The notes under the pieces: generated by a model
The model's input: the letters and a program-made list of their open reading frames with translations, nothing else
What the model was told of the DNA's origin: nothing
The model's database searches: none
Position numbers and translations under genes: made by a program
In this document: positions 34,993 to 44,334 of the stretch, in pieces
Position numbering within the stretch: position 1 is the stretch's first letter
How the letters are laid out: each line of letters begins with the position of its first letter
From: an uncultured Bacteroidota bacterium
Lineage (GTDB): Bacteria > Bacteroidota > Bacteroidia > B-17B0 > Aurantibacillaceae
Direction: 5' to 3'
DNA: 64,000 bases
NCBI GenBank assembly: GCA_937868545.1
Contig: CALMMX010000078.1
Span: 1-64,000 of the forward strand

Positions 34993-37203
34993 ATGAGAAA
35001 TTTACTATTAATTATTTTAGGGTTGTTTACACCAGTATTATTTTCCCAACAAGGTGGATTGCATATACAATGGCATAAAGATGCGAGCGGACAGTTTGTT
35101 AGAAGTGCAAATGATACTATTTACTTGCCAGTAAAAATTGCAAATACAAGCACTTATAATGCAATTGCAACTATTAATTTGAATACTGAAGGTTGGAGTT
35201 ATATAACAAATAGCAGTGTTTTTACTTTTAGTTCTGCAATAAATCCAAAAGTATTTATGAAAAATGCTAATGAAGGTGTTTGTACCGAAGGTGGTTATGC
35301 TCGCTATGTTACAACTGATAGATGGGAGAGTTCCTCAATGTTGACACCATCTGTTACCTTGTTGGAAACTACTCCATTTGGTTACTTAGGTTATACAAGT
35401 TCATCAGGTACTTATACCGCTGTCTTTTCTGCAGACGCATATTCATGGACTGGATTGTATACTACTACCTTAGTACCTCAGTTTTCTAAAACTAGTAATA
35501 AAGTGTTTACTTGTCATAATGGCGCATTAAAGGTATCTACAAATGGAGGAGCAACTTTTTCTGTTTTAAATCCTACTGTTGCATTAGTTGGTAGTCACAT
35601 TTATTCTCCTAATAATGATACTTTGTTTATTTTTTCTAGCCAATGGCTTCAAAGTTTTGATGGTGGTATTAATTGGGTTAATGTAGCACTACCTTCAACT
35701 AGTATTTCACAAGTAGCCTGTAAGAATGGTAAAGAAATTATGTTGTTAGATAATTTTTCATTAATTAAAAAGACCCATTACAGTAACAATAGTGGAACTA
35801 GTTGGACAACTTATACAACTGTCAACACCTTTTATTCTGGAGAGAAGTTAGAAGTTAATGGATCTAAATTTTATTTATTACCTGGATATAGGTCTACTGA
35901 TGGAAATTTGTGGGATAATTTTTTGGCATCAGCACCAGCTCCTTTTCCTAATGATATTACACATACAAATGACCTTGTTTTGGCTGGTTTCAAACAGGGA
36001 TATTTCGGCTATTCAACTAATAAGGGATATAATTTTACATTTTTACCTAATAAAATTTCCAGTAGTGAAGATATTATGTCGGTAAAAGCTATTGATATTA
36101 ATACATTTATTGCGGCGGATAGAAAAGGACAAATTTATGTGAGTATAAATCAAGGTGCAACATGGAGTCAAAAAACAACTTCAACTATAAATACAATTCC
36201 ACGTAAAATATGTTTTTCTCAAGATAAATCAACTATTGTTGTCACCTCTGTTGGTTCGGCCTACATGTCTGGTAATGGTGGTTCAACTTTTACATGGTTA
36301 AATACAACAGTTGGTAGTGGTCACTATCAAAGTATAAAACCTACTCTTAATAAAATTGTAGATGTTGCCCCGCTTTATACAGCACCATCTTTTACACTTT
36401 CTGGATTTGAATTTTATGATATAAATAGCAGTAACATAAGAACATTAACTGGTTCAGTAAGTGTAAGTGTTGCTCAAGATATTGTTGATGTTCATATGAT
36501 AAATGATAATGTAGGTTATTTGTTAACTCGCAATACAGTTAGTAATGAAACAATTGTGTATAAAACAACAAATGGTTGGGTAAGTACGAATACTATTTCG
36601 GTTGTTTCATCCCCTTCTGTTGGTATAAGAGCTTATGATTCAAAGTACGGGTTTCTGCAAAATTTTGGAAGTGACACACTAATTTTAAGTGGTTCTGGCA
36701 ACCCAATTAATAATCAAACAAATTATTATCATGTTTCATATAATGCTGGTTTATCTTGGGAAGTAAAAAGTACAAATTTTTCTACTCCTGCAAGTAATTT
36801 AGGGAATAGAGTATATAAAATGGAATTTTTTACACCTAATCAATTTATTTCATTAGTTTCAAATACACAATGTGGAAGTATACAATCAAGTGCTGGTGTG
36901 TTTATTGGAACTACCAATTTAGTTGCTGAAAGCGTTTCTATTAACGAACATTATAAAGGTGCTGAGAACACAGAGATTGTGTTTTTTCCAAATCCTGCTT
37001 GTGAAATTTTGAACATTAAACTATCATTAGCCAGCGAACCTGCAAGCTTGTTCATTTTTAATACTTTAGGACAAGTTGTATTATCTCAATCTGTTAGTAG
37101 TCAAACGGAGGTGTTAAATATTCAACATTTGAAAAGTGGAATTTATTTTATTAGTATATGTCAAAACAACAAGTGTATAACAGAAAAATTTATAAAAAAT
37201 TAG
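34993..37203 (+). CDS. Secreted Asp-box-like repeat protein with T9SS type A sorting domain
   Basis: The protein has 736 residues from ATG 34993, which gives signal peptide MRNLLLIILGLFTPVLFSQ. The longer frame from 34870 overlaps the divergent kinase and is not used. Asp-box-type motifs recur: STNGGATFSVL, SFDGGINWVNV, SNNSGTSWTTY, STNKGYNFTFL, SINQGATWSQK and SGNGGSTFTWL. These indicate a sialidase/Vps10-like beta-propeller, though no sialidase catalytic residues are apparent. The end (VFFPNPACEILNIKL...NTLGQVVLSQ...HLKSGIYFISICQ...EKFIKN) is a type A sorting domain. The next gene begins 5 bp after its stop, so the two are a pair. The function is probably surface binding. Confidence 0.87.
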   Translation: MRNLLLIILGLFTPVLFSQQGGLHIQWHKDASGQFVRSANDTIYLPVKIANTSTYNAIATINLNTEGWSYITNSSVFTFSSAINPKVFMKNANEGVCTEGGYARYVTTDRWESSSMLTPSVTLLETTPFGYLGYTSSSGTYTAVFSADAYSWTGLYTTTLVPQFSKTSNKVFTCHNGALKVSTNGGATFSVLNPTVALVGSHIYSPNNDTLFIFSSQWLQSFDGGINWVNVALPSTSISQVACKNGKEIMLLDNFSLIKKTHYSNNSGTSWTTYTTVNTFYSGEKLEVNGSKFYLLPGYRSTDGNLWDNFLASAPAPFPNDITHTNDLVLAGFKQGYFGYSTNKGYNFTFLPNKISSSEDIMSVKAIDINTFIAADRKGQIYVSINQGATWSQKTTSTINTIPRKICFSQDKSTIVVTSVGSAYMSGNGGSTFTWLNTTVGSGHYQSIKPTLNKIVDVAPLYTAPSFTLSGFEFYDINSSNIRTLTGSVSVSVAQDIVDVHMINDNVGYLLTRNTVSNETIVYKTTNGWVSTNTISVVSSPSVGIRAYDSKYGFLQNFGSDTLILSGSGNPINNQTNYYHVSYNAGLSWEVKSTNFSTPASNLGNRVYKMEFFTPNQFISLVSNTQCGSIQSSAGVFIGTTNLVAESVSINEHYKGAENTEIVFFPNPACEILNIKLSLASEPASLFIFNTLGQVVLSQSVSSQTEVLNIQHLKSGIYFISICQNNKCITEKFIKN

Positions 37204-37208
37204 GAATC

Positions 37209-38936
37209 ATGAAAAAATTCATTTTAACATTAGTAGTTATCCCCCAATTTATTTTTGCTCAAATTAATTTTCAGTGGGCGGGATCTTTTGCTGGAAACAG
37301 TGGTGCAAATTCTACAAACGATCTTGTAATAAATAATAACGGACATGTATTTTGTACTGGTTCTTTCATAGCAAAGACAGATTTTGATCCTTCTCAAAGT
37401 ATAGCTGATACATTTTTTTTAAACGGCTCAACAAGCATTTATAATTCAAACATTTTTGTGACGAGGTTAAATAAAATAGGAAAACATGTTTGGACAAAAG
37501 AAATTAAGGGGAGCGCACAAAATGTTGGAAAGTCAATTGCTATTGATAAGGTTGGGAATTTATATATAACAGGTTATTATTCTGGAGCAACTGATTTTGA
37601 TCCAAGCTCTGGAGTTTCTAATTTAATAAACACTGGTTGTTTTGTTTTGAAGCTTGACTCTACAGGTAGTTTTGTTTGGGTAAAAGAATTTAAAGGGGCT
37701 TTTTCTGGCAGCGTTTCTGGTAATTCAATTGAGGTTGACAAAAGTGGAAACATAATTATTGGTGGTCATTTTACAAATACTGTTGATTTTGATCCTGGTG
37801 TGGCTGTTGTTAATTTAGTTAATACAGATGGGTTTGGTTTTAATGATGGATTTGTTGCAAAGTTAGATGACAATGGAAACTTTTTATGGGTAAAGCATAT
37901 TGCTAGCTCTAAAGAAGATGCTGTACAGTCTAACATATGTGATAATGCAAACAACATTTATAGTTTTGGTATATTTAGCGGAACAGTTGATTTTAATACA
38001 GGAGTGGGAACAGAAACCATCTCAACTAATGGACAAAAAGATATATTTATAATTAAGCATGATTCTGCAGGAAATTATTTGTGGGTAAAAACTATAGGAG
38101 GGGTTGCAGAAGAAACTTCTGGAGCAATTACTTTAGATATAAATCAGAATATTTATATTGCAGGAGGTTATAGCAATAAAGTTGATTTTAATCCATCAAT
38201 GGCATCAACTGATACTTTATATCTCACCGCAACAGATCAAAAGGATTGTTTTGTTTTAAAGTTAAATAATACTGGAACTTTTATGTTTGCAAAAAGCTTT
38301 GGAAATGGAATAGGGGTAGCTGAGGCAAAAGATATTGCAGTTGACAAGTTTGAAAACATTTATACATATGGGCAGTTTGCTAATAATTGTGATTTTGATC
38401 CCAGCATAGGAGTAACGTCTCTGGTTGCAGATGGTGGTAATGACATGTTTGTATGTAAATTAAGTAATCTTGGAAATTATAGTAGTGCATTTAGAGTGGG
38501 AGGAAGTAATTACGCAGATAATGCTAAAGCTATGAAATTGGATACACTTGGAAACATTTATGTGTGTGGTTCATTTTTTCAAGTAGTTGATTTTAATCCT
38601 ACCATCGCAACGTATACTTTAAATTCTTTAGGCTATGATGATGGTTTTGTTGCAAAATATGGACAAACAGGTTTTGTAGGATTAAACGAGTTAAGAGCAG
38701 ATGCTGATTTATTCTCTTTTTATCCTAATCCTACAAGTGGAATTGTGCACATAAATTTAAAAGAAAGTATATCATCAAACATTATTATTAGTGATATAGT
38801 TGGGCAAGAGGTTTTTACTAAAACAATTTCAAGTAAGAATGAAACCATTGATTTAAGCCACTTAGGAAGAGGGATCTACTTTATTTCAATTATAGCTGAA
38901 AATAAAATTTATAGTAGTAAATTTATTAAAGAGTAG
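37209..38936 (+). CDS. Secreted SBBP-type beta-propeller protein with T9SS type A sorting domain
   Basis: The protein has 575 residues from ATG 37209, with signal peptide MKKFILTLVVIPQFIFAQ. The earlier Met at 37158 lies inside the upstream gene. About seven repeats have the form GNLYITGYYSGATDFDPSSG / WVKEFKG, each with an FDPS or FNPS segment, forming a propeller. The end (FSFYPNPTSGIVHIN...DIVGQEVFTKT...HLGRGIYFISI...SKFIKE) is a T9SS type A sorting domain. It starts 5 bp after the gene above and probably shares its transcript. No enzymatic motif is seen. Confidence 0.88.
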   Translation: MKKFILTLVVIPQFIFAQINFQWAGSFAGNSGANSTNDLVINNNGHVFCTGSFIAKTDFDPSQSIADTFFLNGSTSIYNSNIFVTRLNKIGKHVWTKEIKGSAQNVGKSIAIDKVGNLYITGYYSGATDFDPSSGVSNLINTGCFVLKLDSTGSFVWVKEFKGAFSGSVSGNSIEVDKSGNIIIGGHFTNTVDFDPGVAVVNLVNTDGFGFNDGFVAKLDDNGNFLWVKHIASSKEDAVQSNICDNANNIYSFGIFSGTVDFNTGVGTETISTNGQKDIFIIKHDSAGNYLWVKTIGGVAEETSGAITLDINQNIYIAGGYSNKVDFNPSMASTDTLYLTATDQKDCFVLKLNNTGTFMFAKSFGNGIGVAEAKDIAVDKFENIYTYGQFANNCDFDPSIGVTSLVADGGNDMFVCKLSNLGNYSSAFRVGGSNYADNAKAMKLDTLGNIYVCGSFFQVVDFNPTIATYTLNSLGYDDGFVAKYGQTGFVGLNELRADADLFSFYPNPTSGIVHINLKESISSNIIISDIVGQEVFTKTISSKNETIDLSHLGRGIYFISIIAENKIYSSKFIKE

Positions 38937-38971
38937 TTATTAAACCTTATCTTAGTTTAATTGTTTGAACT

Positions 38972-40297
38972 ATGATGAAGAAAGTTACAGTATTTTGGTT
39001 TAGGAGAGACTTGCGTTTAAATGATAATGCAGGGCTTTATAGAGCATTAAAAAATGGAAAAACAGTTTTGCCTGTTTTTATATTTGATAAAACGATTTTA
39101 GGCAAACTTGAAAACAAAAACGACAGAAGGGTGGAGTTTATTCATAATGCTATTACAAATTTAAGTAATGAGTTAAATGAACTTGGATCTTCTCTTAAAG
39201 TTTATTACAGCACACCACTAGAAGCATTTAAAGATTTAGTGAATAACTATAGTATTGAAAGTGTTTATTCAAATCATGATTATGAACCTAATGCAATAAA
39301 ACGTGATGATGAAATAAAATCGTTTTTAGAACAAAAAAACATAATTTTTAAAACCTATAAAGACCAATGTGTTTTCGAAAAGTTTGAAATAACAAAAGAC
39401 GATGGAAAACCATATACTATCTTTACTCCTTATAGTAGAAAATGGAAATCTAAATTGACGGATTATCATTTAAAACCTTACCCTACATCTAAGTATTTTT
39501 CCAACTTTTTAAAAACCGAATCTTTCAAAATCCCTTCTTTATCTGAAATGGGTTTCGAAAAAACAGATTTAGATTCCCCATCAAAAACAATTAGTAAAAC
39601 TATAATTACAAATTATAAAGAACAACGCGATTTTCCTGCAATAAAAGGAACTAGTAAATTGAGCGTGCATTTGCGTTTTGGTACAGTTAGCATCAGAGCA
39701 TTAGCAAAGCAAGCGCAATTGTTAAACGAAACTTGGTTGAATGAATTAATATGGAGGGATTTTTATATGATGATAATTTATCATTTTCCACATGCAGTAA
39801 ATAATTCATTTAAACCACAGTATGATAAAGTGGTTTGGAGAAATAATGAACATGAGTTTAAAGCTTGGTGCGATGGAAAAACGGGTTTCCCTATTGTTGA
39901 CGCTGGAATGCGAGAACTGAACAAAACTGGCTTTATGCACAACCGTGTAAGGATGATAGTTGCTAGTTTTTTAATTAAAGATTTATTAATTGATTGGCGT
40001 TGGGGCGAAGCTTATTTTGCTGAGAAATTATTGGATTTTGATTTAAGCGCTAATAATGGTGGCTGGCAATGGGCTGCAAGTAGTGGTTGTGATGCGGCAC
40101 CTTATTTTAGAATTTTTAATCCAACTGAACAAACTAAAAAATTTGACCCAAAATATGAATACATTAAAAAATGGGTGCCAGAGTTTGGAACCCTAAGCTA
40201 CCCATTACCTATTGTAGATCATTCGCAGGCTCGCTTAAGAACTTTGGCGGCATACAAAGAAGCATTAACTGAAACTAAACAAACGAAGTTGTTTTAA
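38972..40297 (+). CDS. phr: Deoxyribodipyrimidine photolyase / cryptochrome family protein
   Basis: This is a flavoprotein of 441 residues that uses blue light to split pyrimidine dimers. The N-terminal alpha/beta antenna domain begins VTVFWFRRDLRLNDNAGL. The FAD-binding domain has KLSVHLRFGTVSIR, WLNELIWRDFYMMI and TGFPIVDAGMRELNKTGFMHNRVRM. The region DLSANNGGWQWAASSGCDAAPYFRIFNP follows. These fit the class I CPD photolyase group, and a signalling cryptochrome cannot be excluded from sequence alone. Two ATG codons stand in tandem at 38972 and 38975. The stop overlaps by 4 bp the stop of the convergent DUF4139 gene. It follows the T9SS pair by 35 bp. Confidence 0.93.
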   Translation: MMKKVTVFWFRRDLRLNDNAGLYRALKNGKTVLPVFIFDKTILGKLENKNDRRVEFIHNAITNLSNELNELGSSLKVYYSTPLEAFKDLVNNYSIESVYSNHDYEPNAIKRDDEIKSFLEQKNIIFKTYKDQCVFEKFEITKDDGKPYTIFTPYSRKWKSKLTDYHLKPYPTSKYFSNFLKTESFKIPSLSEMGFEKTDLDSPSKTISKTIITNYKEQRDFPAIKGTSKLSVHLRFGTVSIRALAKQAQLLNETWLNELIWRDFYMMIIYHFPHAVNNSFKPQYDKVVWRNNEHEFKAWCDGKTGFPIVDAGMRELNKTGFMHNRVRMIVASFLIKDLLIDWRWGEAYFAEKLLDFDLSANNGGWQWAASSGCDAAPYFRIFNPTEQTKKFDPKYEYIKKWVPEFGTLSYPLPIVDHSQARLRTLAAYKEALTETKQTKLF

Positions 40298-41994
40298 AAA
40301 GATGGAGAAGAAATTGTTCTATATTTTTTCTTTCTTGGTCTAAGTGTTTTTGGATATTTTGTACTATAGCCTAATTTAATAACTTTAGTTTCTCCTGCAT
40401 TAAGCATAAATTTCCAAATTAATTTTCCAGAAGCTTTATCATATTGTGCATTTGATATATCACCAACACTAATTTCTTGATCAGAGTTAGAAGCAACTGG
40501 TACTTGGTCTTCAACAGTTATAAAAATAGGCTCTTCACGAGTGTTTTTAATGGTAGTTTCATATTTTAAAACTTCCTTTTCAAAATTACCTACAAAGCTT
40601 CTTTGGTAATCTTGTTTAGATTCTTTACGAAGCATTTGTATTTTTTTATCTCTACCAAGCGATATAGTTAATGAATCTTCTAAATCAATAGTTTTTATAG
40701 AGGTTTTACCAATATAGGAACCACTAAAATAAACGCTTGCCTCTCCACTTACTAAATCTGGTAAATCTTTAAGCGCTAATTTTGTTTGTAAGAAAACATC
40801 TTTTTCTAAAGCTGGTACAGCTAAGTATTCATAATTAGCATTCACACTTTTTTCTAACACATCAACTGTATAGGGTTTAGAGTCTGCATAAATAGTATAC
40901 GGTTGGTCAATTGTATATTCTGTACTTAACATATCTACTTCAATTTTTTTAAATTGAACTTGACTCTGTTTTTGATTAGCTTTTTTTAAAGCAGCATATC
41001 TATTTTTACCATCACTAATTTCTTCTTCATCACCTACAATTTGAACTTCACTTAGTTCTAGTTTGTCAATATTAGAAGCAACAACTCCAGGTTGCACTTG
41101 TAGGTATTGCGCAATATCATTTTGTTCTGCAGATTGTTCGTTACCCAAATACCATTTTGCTAGTTTTGGCGTATTTATGCCCACTTCCGGATTTGCAGTA
41201 GATAAAATAATTTTTATGTCTTTCCAATCTAAACCAGAGTTGTTAAATAAAATGGCTCTATATACTAATTTTACTTGGCTTCCACTACCATCAGTTCTTA
41301 TATCATATTTAGGTGTCCAGCCAGCTGTAGGAATAATATATTTAAATACTATAGTTGCTTCAATATCTTTATTAGAAACAAACGTTGCGGTAATATCACT
41401 AGTTGGTGGATTAACCTCTGCATCAAGTTCTAATAATTGTTTTTTGTATTGAGCTTTTTGTTTTTCTAATTTATATTTTACTTTATTATTTTTAAAAATA
41501 AGTAGATTAATTTCTGTGCTTCTCTTTCTATAAAAATCGGCAGACTTTTCAACCTCAGCAATTGTAACCCCAGCTTGCCCACCAATAGATTGGTTTTTAA
41601 ATAAGAGACCTTTTTCAGTTTCTAATTCATCTTGTTCAAACTTTAACATGGCTAATTTATCTTTATATAACTCAACACTATCTTTTAGATTTTGAATTTT
41701 TTGATTATCTTTTTTTTCATCTAAATAATTAGTATGTGTATTAATATACAATACGTTAATGTCTGAAGTTCCGGGGTCAAGATTAATACTACGTTCATCT
41801 AATCTTGGAGATAAACCATTAAATGTTACAATGTTTTTCCCTTTTTTTAATTTTACTTTTGCTTCATGGTTTAGTTCTGCCCCAGTTAAAAAAACAGTTA
41901 CTTTTTTAACTTCAGATGGAGCGTTTAGTTTATTTTCTTGGGCAATAGTTTTAATTGAAAAAACTAATAGAATACCTAAAATTGATTTTTGCAT
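40294..41994 (-). CDS. DUF4139 (mucoidy inhibitor MuiA-like) exported protein
   Basis: The protein has 566 residues with signal peptide MQKSILGILLVFSIKTIAQ. The N-terminal DUF4140-like part reads VKKVTVFLTGAELNHEAKVKLKKG. A coiled coil follows (about 85-195, e.g. YKDKLAMLKFEQDELETEK). Then comes the DUF4139 beta-rich domain with PTAGWTPKYDIRTDG, SGLDWKDIKIILSTANP and KLIWKFMLNAGETKVIKLGYSTKYP near the end. The function of the family is unknown beyond a genetic link with mucoidy. The usual carboxypeptidase-like linker domain of many Bacteroidota members is not apparent here. It ends in a 4-bp overlap with the photolyase and lies 4 bp downstream of the PorP/SprF gene. Confidence 0.88.
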   Translation of the reverse strand: MQKSILGILLVFSIKTIAQENKLNAPSEVKKVTVFLTGAELNHEAKVKLKKGKNIVTFNGLSPRLDERSINLDPGTSDINVLYINTHTNYLDEKKDNQKIQNLKDSVELYKDKLAMLKFEQDELETEKGLLFKNQSIGGQAGVTIAEVEKSADFYRKRSTEINLLIFKNNKVKYKLEKQKAQYKKQLLELDAEVNPPTSDITATFVSNKDIEATIVFKYIIPTAGWTPKYDIRTDGSGSQVKLVYRAILFNNSGLDWKDIKIILSTANPEVGINTPKLAKWYLGNEQSAEQNDIAQYLQVQPGVVASNIDKLELSEVQIVGDEEEISDGKNRYAALKKANQKQSQVQFKKIEVDMLSTEYTIDQPYTIYADSKPYTVDVLEKSVNANYEYLAVPALEKDVFLQTKLALKDLPDLVSGEASVYFSGSYIGKTSIKTIDLEDSLTISLGRDKKIQMLRKESKQDYQRSFVGNFEKEVLKYETTIKNTREEPIFITVEDQVPVASNSDQEISVGDISNAQYDKASGKLIWKFMLNAGETKVIKLGYSTKYPKTLRPRKKKYRTISSPSF

Positions 41995-41998
41995 AATT

Positions 41999-42910
41999 TT
42001 AAATTTTAAAAGTGAAACTAAGTTCGTGAATTATTTCCGAATATTTGGCATGCATCCAATAAGGTTCAATACCATAAACTATCTGCCATTTTTTTGCATT
42101 AAAGCCAAGTTTAGATATAAAAGAAGTATAGTTAAAGTCTGTGATTCTACAACCTATTCCAGCTATTATTCCTCGTTTACCGGACACATGAACATTTAAT
42201 GCATGTGATTGTATTTTATCTTGAGCTATTTTGCTTGCAATAGTTTGTAAATTATTTATACTGTTCCAATTGGCATTATACCAAATAGTGGCATTTATAT
42301 TTCGACTTATTGGTTTTTTATATTTTAAATATATTGAGCCTGTAGAATAATTTGTCCCTTTTTTATTAGATGTATTAAATATACATTGCTTAGGTTGATA
42401 AGAAAAACCAAGCATAAGTCTGTCGTAATTTATAAGGCCACCAAAGTTCAGTGAGGCGTAGTTTGAATTTTGTAGTTTTCCATTTCTAGTTTCGTTATAT
42501 ACAGAAAAGTTGGTGTTAGAATCGGTTTGTAAGGTATTATAATTTAAACTTATGCCCCAGCCAGTGCTTACTTCGTTAAAAAAAATGAGGTGGTGTGATA
42601 CACCAATTCCCATTATTTGATAATTACTGTTTTTTTGATTTATATAATTATAGTGTGCAGATAGCCCTAAATTTTTATCAAGAAAGTAATACTGCCCAGT
42701 CATAGTAAAATCACTTTGTTTTTCGGCTACTCTAAATGATGCATTAATTTGTTTTGGGATATAGTTATTATTAAACCCACTTCTAATGGCAGAAAAGGCT
42801 GGATTAAATAAAACGATATGATTAGAAGGATTATTCAAAAACAGCAGTTGTGCTTTAACATGGTTGTTAAGCAACATAATAGCTAAAATATATTTTATGA
42901 GTTTATTCAA
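41999..42910 (-). CDS. PorP/SprF family type IX secretion membrane protein
   Basis: This is a barrel protein of 303 residues. The pattern HIVLFNPAFSAIRSG (about 31-45), then GLSAHYNYINQKNSNYQIMGIGVSHHL and the ending LSFTFKI are typical of PorP/SprF. The family provides outer-membrane partners of the gliding/T9SS apparatus and often sits next to type B cargo. The start is TTG at 42910: it is preceded by an in-frame stop and alone gives a signal peptide with Lys residues (MNKLIKYILAIMLLNNHVKA). It lies 4 bp upstream of the DUF4139 gene and 96 bp after the histidine-kinase gene. No SprB-like adhesin is adjacent. Confidence 0.85.
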   Translation of the reverse strand: MNKLIKYILAIMLLNNHVKAQLLFLNNPSNHIVLFNPAFSAIRSGFNNNYIPKQINASFRVAEKQSDFTMTGQYYFLDKNLGLSAHYNYINQKNSNYQIMGIGVSHHLIFFNEVSTGWGISLNYNTLQTDSNTNFSVYNETRNGKLQNSNYASLNFGGLINYDRLMLGFSYQPKQCIFNTSNKKGTNYSTGSIYLKYKKPISRNINATIWYNANWNSINNLQTIASKIAQDKIQSHALNVHVSGKRGIIAGIGCRITDFNYTSFISKLGFNAKKWQIVYGIEPYWMHAKYSEIIHELSFTFKI

Positions 42911-43006
42911 TCAATTTAGCTTATAGACGTTTATTATATAAAATTCCATAATGTAAATTAAACACCTAAAATTTGTAGTATTGAAATTACAATAAATTTA
43001 TTAATA

Positions 43007-44239
43007 TTACTTTTTAAATGTAATAACTAGGCTCGTGCCATTTTTAAAATTAAATTCTGTATTGGCATCTATTTGGTCGGCTAATGATTCAATAAGGGAC
43101 AAGCCTAAAGATTGGTCTTTATCACCAATAGTAACATTACTACCAATTCCATTATCAATTAAAGATATTTTTGTACTATCATTTATGTTTTTCATTTCAA
43201 TTGTAATAGTTGGGTTTTCAATGTTTTGATTAAACGCATGTTTTAGTGAATTTGTAATAGCTTCATTAATAATTAAACCAATGGGTACTGCTTTAGTAAT
43301 TTCTAGTTCTAAATTATCGAGTTCTTGTATTACTTTAATTTGTTTTTTTCTTACTGGAAAACTTTCCATTATTTCTGATACAAGTTCTGATACGTATGTT
43401 TTAAAATCAATAGTGGATAAATTTTGATGTTTATACAACCTATTGTGCACCATGGCAATGCTCATTACTCTGTTTCTTGATTCTATCATTAAATCTTTTG
43501 AAATGTTGCATGGTGCTTTTTCTGTTTGTAAATTGAGTAAACCTGTTATTACAGCTAAATTGTTTTTTACTCTATGTTGTAGTTCTGCTAGTAACACCTC
43601 TTTTTCTTTAAGTGATTGCGATATTTTTATTTGAGCTTCTTTTTCCTTGTCTAACAATATTAGTGTTTCTTGGGTTTGTTTATTAATTAGTTTAACAACA
43701 AGGTAAACCAACACAATTGATAATGTAAATGCTATTATCTGATTATAAAACAACAGTACTTCTACATCTCCTTCAGATGTACCTGGTAAAAGAAGGCCAT
43801 TAAAAGTGAATAGCTTTGTAGAAAGAAAACTAATGAAAATTATGCAAAAAAAGAAAATGGTTCTATAGTTTGATCTTGTAGGGTTATGAAGGGCCGCAAC
43901 ACAAAATATAATAAGAAAAAAGTATAAATAGTTGCCAACGCTTTCGTCGTATTGGTGACATAAAATAAACACATTTATATTTATTGGAATCACAAAGAAA
44001 TAGGTTGCAACATCGTATTTTTTGTAATAGTTAAAAAGCAATACTAATATGGATGTAGATGTAGTAAATAGTACAATTGGTGATGGGTATTTAACTGAAA
44101 CAAATAGTATGTTTGTTAGGCCAAATAAAAGAGACACTAAAGTAATAAGTGCAAATAAATTTACAATTCTAATTTCTCTTTTTTGATAAAACTCTAATTC
44201 GTTTGTTACACCTAAATTAATTAGTTTATTAAGTATCAT
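43007..44239 (-). CDS. Membrane histidine kinase, HisKA_2/HWE-like type
   Basis: The protein has 410 residues. Roughly six membrane segments lie between residues 28 and 185 (e.g. LFALITLVSLLFGLTNILFV; IIAFTLSIVLVYLVVKLI). A coiled-coil linker (about 187-215) leads to the HisKA_2 phosphoacceptor His222 in LAELQHRVKNNLAVITGLLNLQ. The ATPase has GLIINEAITNSLKHAF and LIDNGIGSN...LGLSLIE. The membrane sensing domain has no recognised family. No response regulator is adjacent. The gene follows the SpoIIE phosphatase gene (95 bp apart, same strand), which may supply a signalling context. Confidence 0.9.
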   Translation of the reverse strand: MILNKLINLGVTNELEFYQKREIRIVNLFALITLVSLLFGLTNILFVSVKYPSPIVLFTTSTSILVLLFNYYKKYDVATYFFVIPININVFILCHQYDESVGNYLYFFLIIFCVAALHNPTRSNYRTIFFFCIIFISFLSTKLFTFNGLLLPGTSEGDVEVLLFYNQIIAFTLSIVLVYLVVKLINKQTQETLILLDKEKEAQIKISQSLKEKEVLLAELQHRVKNNLAVITGLLNLQTEKAPCNISKDLMIESRNRVMSIAMVHNRLYKHQNLSTIDFKTYVSELVSEIMESFPVRKKQIKVIQELDNLELEITKAVPIGLIINEAITNSLKHAFNQNIENPTITIEMKNINDSTKISLIDNGIGSNVTIGDKDQSLGLSLIESLADQIDANTEFNFKNGTSLVITFKK

Positions 44240-44334
44240 TTAAAATTTTTCTTTGTGGTTTTTATTAGGAGTAAGTGATGTGTTTGTATATAATATTTTT
44301 AACCCAGTAATAGTTATGTTTTTCAAAAATAGAA

